A stretch of 6,106 bases of DNA from Sphingobacteriales bacterium (GTDB lineage: Bacteria; Bacteroidota; Bacteroidia; Chitinophagales; Chitinophagaceae): positions 1 through 6,106 of the forward strand of contig JAHEFC010000243.1 in NCBI GenBank assembly GCA_024640385.1, given 5' to 3'. Positions within the stretch are counted from its first letter, which is position 1, and the number at the start of each line of letters is the position of its first letter. A program made the translations under genes and the position numbers. The notes under the pieces were generated by a model, which saw only the letters and a program-made list of their open reading frames with translations, was not told the DNA's origin and did no database searches. Positions 1 to 6,106 of the stretch are shown here, in pieces.

Positions 1-735
1 CTGATCACCGGCCCGGTAACTGACAGGTATTCCCGCCTGCAGGCCAAGCAATGCTGCCTCTTTTTCCTTCAACTTCCCCTGAAGCCCAAATGTAGGCACT
101 GTATCGGCCAACAGGGATGGGTCTATTTCGTAATATTTTAAAAGATCATTGGCGATACCGGCTTCAGAAAAATCCCACAGGATCCCTTCAGACAGGCCAG
201 ACACCGTAGTAACAATATCACCAGTAAGCCTTGCAGCGATATAATCTCCCGGTAGCATGACCTTGTAGATCTGCCCGTAAATCCCAGGCTCATTTTCCCT
301 GACCCATTTGAGTTTGGATGCCGTGAAATTCCCCGGTGAATTGAGATAATGTTTCAATACAAATTCTTCCCCCAGGGCAGATGCCGCCGCATTGCCAAAT
401 GGCACAGCACGGCTGTCGCACCAGATGATCGAAGGCCGCAGCGGTTTCAGGTCCCTGTCCACACAAACCAGCCCATGCATCTGGTAAGATATCCCGATTG
501 CCATCACATCCACGGGGAACCAGTTCACCTGTTTCCTTAACAGGGCTACCGCATTGATCAGTTCGTTCCACCACATATCCGGATCCTGCTCTGCGAATCC
601 AGGTGCAGGAGCTGAAATGGTCATTTCAGAAGAAGGCGAAAATGCAATTGCTGCAGGGGTTCCTGTTTCAATATCCAGCAACGCAGCTTTCACGGATGAA
701 GAGCCGATATCGAAACCCAGTACATATCTTCCCAT
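1..735 (-). CDS. FGGY-family pentulose kinase (xylulokinase type), N-terminal part
   Basis: Cytoplasmic ATP-dependent sugar kinase; the family phosphorylates D-xylulose, L-ribulose and related ketoses. 245 residues are present and the gene runs off the left edge. The N-terminal FGGY domain is clear: phosphate-binding FDIGSSSVK (8-16), EQDPDMWW (49-56), the sugar-site motif QMHGL (85-89), IIWCDSR (103-109), FTASKLKWV (137-145) and LPGDYIAARLTG (161-172), all closely matching E. coli XylB from memory. The window cuts off just after AGDQ (242-245), whose D244 lines up with the XylB catalytic aspartate, so most of the C-terminal domain is missing. The start codon lies 2 bp after the transporter stop codon, which implies co-transcription and perhaps translational coupling; only a weak AAGG precedes it. 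The family is secure but the substrate is not: Bacteroides arabinose operons use a kinase commonly labelled xylulose kinase, so L-ribulose is a real alternative to D-xylulose. Confidence 0.93.
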   Translation of the reverse strand, partial: MGRYVLGFDIGSSSVKAALLDIETGTPAAIAFSPSSEMTISAPAPGFAEQDPDMWWNELINAVALLRKQVNWFPVDVMAIGISYQMHGLVCVDRDLKPLRPSIIWCDSRAVPFGNAAASALGEEFVLKHYLNSPGNFTASKLKWVRENEPGIYGQIYKVMLPGDYIAARLTGDIVTTVSGLSEGILWDFSEAGIANDLLKYYEIDPSLLADTVPTFGLQGKLKEKEAALLGLQAGIPVSYRAGDQ

Positions 736-737
736 AT

Positions 738-2354
738 CTAACCTTGTTGTTCGAACACCAAATATAATGCGGCAAGTATACCCGTAATAATGATCACCCC
801 TACAGTAAATGCGGGGTGTGTTTTGAATAAAGAACGGTCTACTTCAATTCTGTGTTCCTGCGTTTTGCTGTGAGAGTCAGTAAGACTGACCACGATCATC
901 AGGGCAACACAGATCACGAATACCCAGCCCATCCTATCAAGGAAAGGCATATCGGGAAATCCGAATTTGAAGAGCACAGATAAAAGAAAACCAGCAATAA
1001 TTGCAGTCATAGCTGCCCTGGCAGTGGCTCTTTTCCAAAAGAATCCTAAAATGAAAATACAGAACACGCCAGGTGAAATGAATCCGGTGTATTCCTGTAT
1101 GTATTGGAATCCACCTTTCTTGTCTATTCCCAGGAAAGGCGAAATGGCGATGGCGAGTACCATGGCTACCAGTATACTGATCCGTCCAACATTCACCAGC
1201 TTTATATCGCTGGCATCCCGGTCCACATATTTTTTATGGATATCAAGCGTATATATGGTTGCTATGCTGTTGGCCTTACCAGCCAACGAGGCCACGATCG
1301 CAGCCGTTAGCGCCGCAAATGCAAGTCCTTTCAAACCGCTTGGCAGCAGGTTCAGTAAAACGGGATAGGCCCGGTCCGGATTGAGTTCCCCGGCCTGCAT
1401 CATTTCTGCCTGGAACATGCCTTGTTTATGCATCACAAAGGCCGCAATACCAGGCAGCACCACGATCACCGGCATCAAAAGTTTCAGGAACGCTGCGAAA
1501 AGGATGCCGTTGCGGGCCGTCTTAAGATCTGCTCCCAGGGCTCTTTGCGTGATGTACTGGTTACAGCCCCAATAATTCAGGTTCACGATCCACATTCCTC
1601 CTACCAATACAGTGAAGCCGGGGAGATCCATATAATTGGGATTCCCTTTCTCATATACCATATCAAAATGATCCGATGCCTGCTTCATCATGGTATTGAA
1701 TCCATTGACCAGGCCCGTGGTCTGGAAATGGTCTGACACAAGATGAATCGCCAGGTAGGTAGTGGCAAGCCCTCCCAGTACCAGGAAGAACACCTGCACC
1801 ACATCTGTATAACCGATCACTTTCATGCCTCCAAGCGTGATGATGATGGCGAATATGGCCAGGAAGATCATACATAAAGTGAAATTGTAACCCGAAATAG
1901 TACTGACCGCCAGTGCGCCCAGGTAAAGTATGGAAGTAAGATTGACAACAACATAAAGCAGGAGCCAGAAAATGGCCATGACCATACTCACCGATTCACT
2001 ATACCGCTTGGTAAGAAATTGCGGCATGGTATAGATATGGTTCTTGAGGTAGATAGGCATAAAGAAAACAGCGACTATCATAAGCGTAGCTGCGGCCATC
2101 CATTCATAGGTGGCAATAGCAAGACCCATTTTGAACCCTGAACCACTCATCCCGATGAACTGCTCTGCCGAAATGTTTGATGCGATCAGCGAGGCGCCAA
2201 TGGCCCACCAGGTCAAAGTGCCTTCGGCCAGGAAAAAGTCCTTGGTTCCTGATTCGGCTTTCTTCTTACGATGGTAGATCCAATAACCGTAAGCGCTTAC
2301 AACAACAAAATAAAACAGGAATACGGCTAAGTCGCGGGTAGTTAGTTGAGGCAT
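738..2354 (-). CDS. SSS-family sodium/sugar symporter, vSGLT-like
   Basis: Inner-membrane symporter of the solute:sodium symporter family, 538 residues, probably importing galactose or a related sugar. It resembles the Vibrio parahaemolyticus galactose transporter vSGLT along its whole length, and a hydrophobic pattern consistent with about 14 membrane segments is visible. Residues matching vSGLT sugar contacts are kept: N60 and Q65 in SNISAEQFIG, Y83 and E84 in TYEWM, N258, the inner-gate tyrosine Y261 in NYWG, K291 in AAFLKLL, and Q420 in QYIQEYTGF. At the sodium site the vSGLT serine pair appears here as A355-S356, so one side-chain ligand is lost. This alignment is from memory. The gene follows galM after a repeat-filled 87-bp gap and ends 2 bp before the FGGY kinase. 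No Shine-Dalgarno sequence precedes the ATG. Galactose is the best guess for the substrate; arabinose or xylose is possible. Confidence 0.95.
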   Translation of the reverse strand: MPQLTTRDLAVFLFYFVVVSAYGYWIYHRKKKAESGTKDFFLAEGTLTWWAIGASLIASNISAEQFIGMSGSGFKMGLAIATYEWMAAATLMIVAVFFMPIYLKNHIYTMPQFLTKRYSESVSMVMAIFWLLLYVVVNLTSILYLGALAVSTISGYNFTLCMIFLAIFAIIITLGGMKVIGYTDVVQVFFLVLGGLATTYLAIHLVSDHFQTTGLVNGFNTMMKQASDHFDMVYEKGNPNYMDLPGFTVLVGGMWIVNLNYWGCNQYITQRALGADLKTARNGILFAAFLKLLMPVIVVLPGIAAFVMHKQGMFQAEMMQAGELNPDRAYPVLLNLLPSGLKGLAFAALTAAIVASLAGKANSIATIYTLDIHKKYVDRDASDIKLVNVGRISILVAMVLAIAISPFLGIDKKGGFQYIQEYTGFISPGVFCIFILGFFWKRATARAAMTAIIAGFLLSVLFKFGFPDMPFLDRMGWVFVICVALMIVVSLTDSHSKTQEHRIEVDRSLFKTHPAFTVGVIIITGILAALYLVFEQQG

Positions 2355-2360
2355 GTGATT

Positions 2361-2437
2361 AAGTAAAAAGTAAAAATTTAAAAGTAAAAAGTAAAAATGA
2401 GCAAAAACCCCCTCTATTTTTTACTTTTTACTTTTTA
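2361..2437. repeat. AAAAAGT-type heptamer repeats with one A-rich and two T-rich arms
   Basis: Almost the whole galM-transporter gap is low-complexity repeat. On the plus strand a 17-bp unit, AAGTAAAAAGTAAAAAT, occurs perfectly at 2361-2377 and again at 2382-2398. Its inverse complement lies at 2418-2433 and continues as the same heptamer pattern to about 2443, reaching the galM stop codon. The 2380-2397 arm pairs perfectly over 18 bp with 2418-2435 around a 20-nt loop that carries a C5 run (G5 in the mRNA). The 2361-2376 arm can pair over 16 bp with 2418-2433 instead. In the leftward mRNA the single A-rich arm therefore has two competing partners. The stems are almost pure A:U and lack a GC-rich base, which argues against a classical intrinsic terminator. 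It could be a dispersed intergenic repeat, a mobile hairpin remnant or a regulatory element. Confidence 0.9.
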
Positions 2438-2441
2438 TTTT

Positions 2442-3566
2442 TTAATTCGTAGAAAACCTGAAAACAGTGCTGCTTTTAAATTCCTCCCCCGGTTTCAGCA
2501 CCGTAGTGGGAAATGAAGGCTGGTTGGGAGAATCAGGAAAATGCTGCGTCTCCAGGCGGAATCCTGTTCTGTGTCCATATACCGAACCCTTGCCTTTTTC
2601 TGAACCATTCAGGAAATTGCCGGTGTAGAACTGCACCCCGGGCTCTGTGGTATGCACCTCCATCACCCTTCCTGATACCGGCGCCTTCACACGGGCAGCC
2701 AGTTTAATTTGGCCTGCTTCACCATTCAGCGCAAAATTATGATCGTACCCCAGTCCGTATTTTATCTGCAGATCCGAGGTATCATTGATCCTCTCCCCGA
2801 TCTTTCGCGGACTGGTGAAATCGAAGGGCGTTCCTGACACTTTCCTTACTTCCCCAACCGGTATCAGGGTGCTGTCAACCGGTGTGAATCCGTCTGCATT
2901 GATCATGATCTCATGATCCAGGATATTTCCCTGCCCCTGCCCTTCCAGGTTAAAATAGGTATGATTGGTGACATTTAACACGGTGGTCTTATCCGTACTT
3001 GCACTGTAATCGAGATGTAATGAATTATCATTTCTCAGGCTATACCGCACAGTTACTGTTAAATTCCCGGGGTACCCCTCCTCGCCATCTTTACTGGTAT
3101 ACGTCAACGTTAGTCCATTGTCATCCTGCGTGGCGGCCCAAACCACCTTGTCAAATCCTCTTATCCCTCCGTGCAGACTATTAGGGCCGTTATTTTTTGC
3201 CAGGTTATATGTTGCACCATCCAGTCTGAACTGGCCATTAGCGATACGGTTCGCATACCTTCCTGCCACGCAGCCAAAATATGACTTGCCTTTATAATAG
3301 CCCTGTATGCTGTCGTACCCCAGCACCACATCGTCTTTCTTCCCGTTCTTATCTGCAACACGCAGCGAAACGATGGTGGCGCCGTAGTTGGAGATCATTA
3401 CCTCCATCCCATTCGCATTGGTGAGTTTGTACAGGTTTATGAAATTATTTTCGAGTGTATCCGTGTAGCGTCCCTGAACAGATCTGTCCATAGCCTCTTC
3501 GTTGTGATTTGAAAGAATACAGGAATTCAAAAAAAGCAGCGATGCGATCAAAAAGAAAAACTTCAT
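2442..3566 (-). CDS. galM: Aldose 1-epimerase (galactose mutarotase), predicted lipoprotein
   Basis: Interconverts alpha and beta anomers of galactose and similar aldoses. The 374-residue protein carries a lipoprotein signal peptide, MKFFFLIASLLFLNSC, with lipobox LNSC and lipidated C16, so it should sit on the periplasmic or outer-membrane face, not in the cytoplasm. The mature part is a full GalM domain from about residue 43. Active-site residues of the family are present: R107 in NRI, H132 in SLHGG, H202 in NHTYFNL, D275 in GYDHNF and the catalytic base E339 in LETQHFPDSPNQP. The residues after C16 (ILSNHNEEA) do not look like the acidic surface-export signal of Bacteroidota, so an inner-facing location is more likely, though unproven. 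It follows galK by 17 bp. Its export fits delivery of the correct anomer to the neighbouring symporter. A GGAA 8 bp upstream of the ATG is at most a weak ribosome-binding site. Confidence 0.95.
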   Translation of the reverse strand: MKFFFLIASLLFLNSCILSNHNEEAMDRSVQGRYTDTLENNFINLYKLTNANGMEVMISNYGATIVSLRVADKNGKKDDVVLGYDSIQGYYKGKSYFGCVAGRYANRIANGQFRLDGATYNLAKNNGPNSLHGGIRGFDKVVWAATQDDNGLTLTYTSKDGEEGYPGNLTVTVRYSLRNDNSLHLDYSASTDKTTVLNVTNHTYFNLEGQGQGNILDHEIMINADGFTPVDSTLIPVGEVRKVSGTPFDFTSPRKIGERINDTSDLQIKYGLGYDHNFALNGEAGQIKLAARVKAPVSGRVMEVHTTEPGVQFYTGNFLNGSEKGKGSVYGHRTGFRLETQHFPDSPNQPSFPTTVLKPGEEFKSSTVFRFSTN

Positions 3567-3583
3567 GCGGTTTTTTCCGGAAG

Positions 3584-4738
3584 TTATGAAATCTCCCTTG
3601 CACCATCACCAGTTACTACTTCATAATGATGAAGCTCAGTGCCGGTATTTTCCTTGTACACCGGCCCGATCTTTTCCACCAGGGCTTCTATGGAGTCTTT
3701 ATGCACAATATTAATGGTGCAGCCGCCGAAGCCGCCGCCCATCATCCTCGCTCCCAATACAAAGGTTTCGTCCTTCACCAGTTTAACTAACAGATCCAAC
3801 TCCCTGCAACTGACTTCATAATCGTACTGCAGACCGGCATGGGACTCGTAAAGAAGCAGTCCAAGTTTATCCAGGGAGCCCTGCCTGAGGGCCTCACAGG
3901 CTTTGTCTACCCTTTTGTTCTCTTCCACCACATAATAGCATCTTTTGTAGATCAGGGGATCCAGCATTCCTTTGTGCGTTTCAAGCATATCGGTTGTAAC
4001 ATCTCTCAACTGCTTCACCTCGGGATGATCTTTCCGGATGATCCCCACGCCTTCCTCACATTGCTGCCTCCTGACATTGTATTCAGAAGATGCCAGTTCA
4101 TGTTTTACACCTGTGTCCAATAATACGATCTTATAATTGGCCAGGTCAAGGGGTGCATAATAGTAATCAAGGGAGCGGCAGTCCAGGCGCATAACATGTC
4201 CTTGTTTTCCATGCAAACTGGCGAACATATCCATGATACCCACCTTCAGTCCAATATATTCATGCTCGGCCCGCTGGGCGAGCAGGGCAAGATCCAGTTT
4301 CGAATAGTTGTATTGTTCCAGTTCATTGATCGCGTAAGCTGTAACCGTTTCTATTGCTGCTGAAGACGACAATCCCGCACCAATGGGCACATCGGCCGCC
4401 AGCACTGCATTGAATGCCCGTGGATCCCTGCCGTCTTTCCGGAACTGATCGATGATCCCCAGTAAATAGTTGGGCCACCTACCGGGATGTTTAGTGATGC
4501 GGGAAAAATCAATCTCCACTTCATCTGAAAAATCAGCAGAGATCCATCTTCCCCTGCCGGAATTTGCCGGGCCAATAGCCAGGTAAGCCGCCTTGTCAAT
4601 GGCTGCCGGCAATACCAGACCTCCATTATAATCGGTATGTTCACCTATGATGTTTACACGTCCAGGTGCTGAAAACACACGGGGTGTTTCAGCAAATTGC
4701 TGCTGATAGATCTGCCTAACTTTTTCTGCTAATGACAT
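3584..4738 (-). CDS. galK: Galactokinase
   Basis: GHMP-family kinase that phosphorylates alpha-D-galactose at C1 using ATP, the entry step of the Leloir pathway, in the cytoplasm. The chosen start gives 384 residues, against 382 for E. coli GalK, and the opening MSLAEKV parallels the E. coli MSLKEK. Motifs in order: the galactokinase signature GRVNIIGEHTDYNGG (26-40) with R27, E33 and D36; the GHMP ATP loop PIGAGLSSSAA (118-128); the catalytic aspartate D170 in VGIMDMFASLHGK; and the third GHMP motif MGGGFGGC (333-340). A longer frame opens at 4795, but its 19 extra residues have no family counterpart and would overlap the upstream gene. No Shine-Dalgarno sequence is visible before this ATG. 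It lies 35 bp after the LuxE-like gene and 17 bp before galM. No galT or galE is in the window, so the next pathway steps must be encoded elsewhere. Confidence 0.97.
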   Translation of the reverse strand: MSLAEKVRQIYQQQFAETPRVFSAPGRVNIIGEHTDYNGGLVLPAAIDKAAYLAIGPANSGRGRWISADFSDEVEIDFSRITKHPGRWPNYLLGIIDQFRKDGRDPRAFNAVLAADVPIGAGLSSSAAIETVTAYAINELEQYNYSKLDLALLAQRAEHEYIGLKVGIMDMFASLHGKQGHVMRLDCRSLDYYYAPLDLANYKIVLLDTGVKHELASSEYNVRRQQCEEGVGIIRKDHPEVKQLRDVTTDMLETHKGMLDPLIYKRCYYVVEENKRVDKACEALRQGSLDKLGLLLYESHAGLQYDYEVSCRELDLLVKLVKDETFVLGARMMGGGFGGCTINIVHKDSIEALVEKIGPVYKENTGTELHHYEVVTGDGAREIS

Positions 4739-4773
4739 GCGGAGAATTAAAGTTGTCAAGCTAAACAAAAAAC

Positions 4774-5781
4774 CTATACCACCATTAAACTGCAACCACG
4801 TATATCCGAATTATCTACTCTGCCCGTCACTTCAAAACTTCCATCGGGATACAGTTTACCGGCATCTTCCGTTGCAATGAACGCACAGGAATAAAGATTG
4901 GCCAGGTCAACTACATTGATCACACCCCTTCTGACCTCCGGGCCGTTATCATGCACCTGGAAAGGATCATCTTCATCACGAACCAGTATTTTCATGGTGT
5001 TTGAAACATGAAATATACCCTCTCCTTTTGAATAACCCTGGGACAGGAGTTCAGTCATGCCGTATTCGGAATGCACTTGTGAAAGGCCCAGTTGCGATTT
5101 CAGCACCTCATGTACCTGCTGCCTTGTCATCTCTTCCCTCCTGCCTTTCATGCCCCCTGTTTCCATAACAACCGTATGTTGCAGTTTCATTGCAAATTTT
5201 TCTGCAAAGTCGAGCAATGCAAAACTGACACCTATGAGTAAGGTTTTTTGCCTGCGACGTTCCAACTGCTTTAGCGTTTCGGCCAATTTGTCAAACTCAT
5301 AGAGGTAAAATCCGCTTTCTTTTTGTGAACTTCTCTTCACCAGCTCATTCACCATGAATACCAGGGAAGAATGCTGCCTTTCGAGATAAGACGGAAGCAG
5401 GCCGATGATGCACCAGTCCGCCGGATCGCCATAGAACTTCCGGAATCCATTGAGAAAACTCTCCTGGTAGATCCCTGCATCTTTTACAAAATGCCTGCTG
5501 TTCACTGACCCTGTGGTGCCGCTGCTTTCAAAAATAGCCTGGGGTTGAAAATCCCCGCAAGCCACCTTGTGGGTTTTGAAAAAGCCCACCGGGAGAAACG
5601 GGATGTCTGCCAGTTTTTCTATGTCGAAAAGCCTGATCCCCAACAGCTCCAGATATTGGCGGTAAACTGGATTGTTCGCAGCCTGGAACCTGAAAATTTC
5701 AAGCGCTTTGGCCTCGAATCCGGAAATGTTAAAATCAAACAGTCCTTCAGCTAAATTCGTATGGTCACTTAGGTAATTCAA
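4774..5781 (-). CDS. LuxE/ANL-type acyl-protein synthetase-like protein
   Basis: Member of the LuxE acyl-protein synthetase family, which activates carboxylic acids as acyl-adenylates; the acid used here is unknown. Numbered from the proposed TTG start (335 residues): the nucleotide loop FESSGTTGS (84-92), METGGMKGR (206-214), SEYGMTELLSQGY (238-250, the A5-like motif), an acidic A7-like region around D292-D306, and GRVDNSDIRGCS (320-331). The protein stops right after this A8-like hinge, so the C-terminal lid domain of ordinary ANL ligases is absent. C330, five residues from the end, recalls the C-terminal acyl-accepting cysteine of luciferase LuxE. Start: the frame extends to an ATG at 5886, but that would overlap the divergent lipoprotein gene by 69 bp and the added N-terminus looks unlike the family, whose similarity begins near FDFNISGFEAKALEIF. 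TTG at 5781 is the best in-frame alternative; no ATG lies between. No lux partner genes are present. Confidence 0.85.
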   Translation of the reverse strand: MNYLSDHTNLAEGLFDFNISGFEAKALEIFRFQAANNPVYRQYLELLGIRLFDIEKLADIPFLPVGFFKTHKVACGDFQPQAIFESSGTTGSVNSRHFVKDAGIYQESFLNGFRKFYGDPADWCIIGLLPSYLERQHSSLVFMVNELVKRSSQKESGFYLYEFDKLAETLKQLERRRQKTLLIGVSFALLDFAEKFAMKLQHTVVMETGGMKGRREEMTRQQVHEVLKSQLGLSQVHSEYGMTELLSQGYSKGEGIFHVSNTMKILVRDEDDPFQVHDNGPEVRRGVINVVDLANLYSCAFIATEDAGKLYPDGSFEVTGRVDNSDIRGCSLMVV

Positions 5782-5792
5782 GCGGGATAAAT

Positions 5793-5800
5793 TACATTTG
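5793..5800 (+). promoter_or_regulatory. Possible Bacteroidota -7 promoter box for the divergent lipoprotein
   Basis: TACATTTG matches the Bacteroidota -7 consensus TAnnTTTG exactly and lies 17 bp before the lipoprotein ATG, inside the short divergent gap. Transcription would begin around 5806, leaving a leader of only about 11 nt. No convincing TTTG box is found at the expected -33 distance, which lowers confidence. Confidence 0.3.
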
Positions 5801-5817
5801 ATTGTTAATCTGAATTG

Positions 5818-6106
5818 ATGAAGAATTACTTTCTTACCGGTCTGTTGCTGTTGATCATAGTTTCCTGTAGCAAAGATACCTTTCAAAGTAAACCGCAGCT
5901 CACATTGAAGTCCGTCAGTTCAACTGTGGTTCCGGTCAACAGTGGTTTCCAGGTAACCATGAGGCTGACAGACAAAGAAGGTGATTTTTACGATACCATC
6001 TGGGTCAGCAAGGTAACCACTCGTTGCCCCAATTCAAATTTTGCTGATTCCCTGTTATACCGTATACCCAGTGATGCGCCGCGGACCAGCAATTTCGACG
6101 GCAAGG
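5818..6106 (+). CDS. Uncharacterised lipoprotein, N-terminal part
   Basis: The only rightward gene; 96 residues are visible and the frame is still open at the right edge. It starts with a clear lipoprotein signal peptide: a short charged end (MKN), a hydrophobic core (residues 4-15) and the lipobox IVSC with C17 as the lipidation site. The mature end reads CSKD, which resembles the lysine-plus-acidic pattern that directs some Bacteroidota lipoproteins to the cell surface, so surface exposure is plausible but inferred. The rest is rich in Val, Thr and Ser with alternating beta-strand-like stretches (for example VVPVNSGFQVTMRLTD, 36-51), as in small Ig-like or beta-sandwich envelope proteins. 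One further cysteine (C70) is visible. I do not recognise a family. The signal peptide fixes the start well; no Shine-Dalgarno sequence precedes it. It is divergent from the sugar genes and need not share their function. Confidence 0.8.
   Translation, partial: MKNYFLTGLLLLIIVSCSKDTFQSKPQLTLKSVSSTVVPVNSGFQVTMRLTDKEGDFYDTIWVSKVTTRCPNSNFADSLLYRIPSDAPRTSNFDGK

Noticed and set aside
290..574. Alternative minus-strand frame of 94 residues inside the FGGY kinase
   Set aside because: It is an out-of-frame reading of the kinase gene; the kinase frame carries all the family motifs over the same interval.
967..1368. Plus-strand open frame of 133 residues opposite the transporter gene
   Set aside because: It lies wholly antisense to a strongly supported membrane transporter, shows no recognisable domain and has no start signal, so it is a shadow of the coding strand. 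The same holds for the antisense frames at 1422-1736, 3839-4123 and 5057-5302.
2380..2435. Intrinsic transcription terminator after galM
   Set aside because: The hairpin is long, but its stem is almost entirely A:U with a 20-nt loop and no GC-rich base. The transporter and kinase follow closely in the same direction, so full termination here is unlikely; partial attenuation cannot be excluded.
2361..2437. CRISPR-like array
   Set aside because: The repeats are AT-rich heptamers that are partly inverted, with no regular unique spacers and no cas genes.
4739..4795. N-terminal extension of galactokinase to an ATG at 4795 (403 residues)
   Set aside because: The 19 extra residues are hydrophobic, have no counterpart in galactokinases and would overlap the LuxE-like gene by 22 bp. 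The internal ATG at 4738 gives the family-typical MSLAEKV start and length.
4769..4795. Internal galK promoter on the minus strand (TTG, 16 bp, TAGGTTTT)
   Set aside because: The -7-like box misses the last consensus base, the -33 box is only three bases and the spacing is short. In such AT-rich sequence this is expected by chance.
4774..5781. Part of a bioluminescence (lux) operon
   Set aside because: Only a LuxE-family protein is present, with no luciferase, fatty acyl reductase or thioesterase nearby. LuxE-like proteins outside lux operons are familiar in Bacteroidota.

Overview
The window looks like a piece of a Bacteroidota chromosome, probably close to the Chitinophagaceae. This is judged from several things together: proteins with a Bacteroidota flavour (a LuxE-like acyl-protein synthetase, a lipoprotein-type aldose 1-epimerase, a divergent lipoprotein whose mature end reads CSKD), almost no Shine-Dalgarno sequences before the start codons, two TAnnTTTG promoter-like boxes, and moderate GC with very AT-rich gaps. 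The taxon is an inference; no rRNA or marker gene is present.

Five genes run leftward on the minus strand and are tightly packed. In transcription order they are: a LuxE/ANL-type acyl-protein synthetase-like protein (about 4774-5781), galactokinase galK (3584-4738), a lipoprotein aldose 1-epimerase galM (2442-3566), a vSGLT-type sodium/sugar symporter (738-2354), and the first 245 residues of an FGGY pentulose kinase of the xylulokinase type (735 to the left edge). Gaps are 35, 17, 87 and 2 bp. At the right edge a sixth gene starts in the opposite direction (5818 to the end) and encodes the N-terminus of an uncharacterised lipoprotein, so 5782-5817 is a divergent intergenic region.

The central genes form a sugar uptake and entry module: an envelope-anchored mutarotase equilibrates sugar anomers outside the cytoplasm, the symporter brings the sugar in, and galactokinase phosphorylates alpha-D-galactose to galactose 1-phosphate. 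The FGGY kinase belongs to pentose catabolism, not to the Leloir pathway. D-galactose and L-arabinose share the same ring stereochemistry, so one transporter and one mutarotase could serve both sugars, as would suit growth on arabinogalactan or pectic side chains. The role of the LuxE-like protein beside this module is unknown.

The most unusual non-coding feature is the 87-bp gap between galM and the transporter. It is almost entirely made of AAAAAGT-type heptamer repeats arranged as one A-rich arm and two T-rich arms. The A-rich arm could pair with either T-rich arm, and the nearer T-rich arm ends 6 nt before the transporter start codon. I found no RNA genes, insertion sequences or CRISPR arrays, and no evidence in this window for a wholly new biological system.
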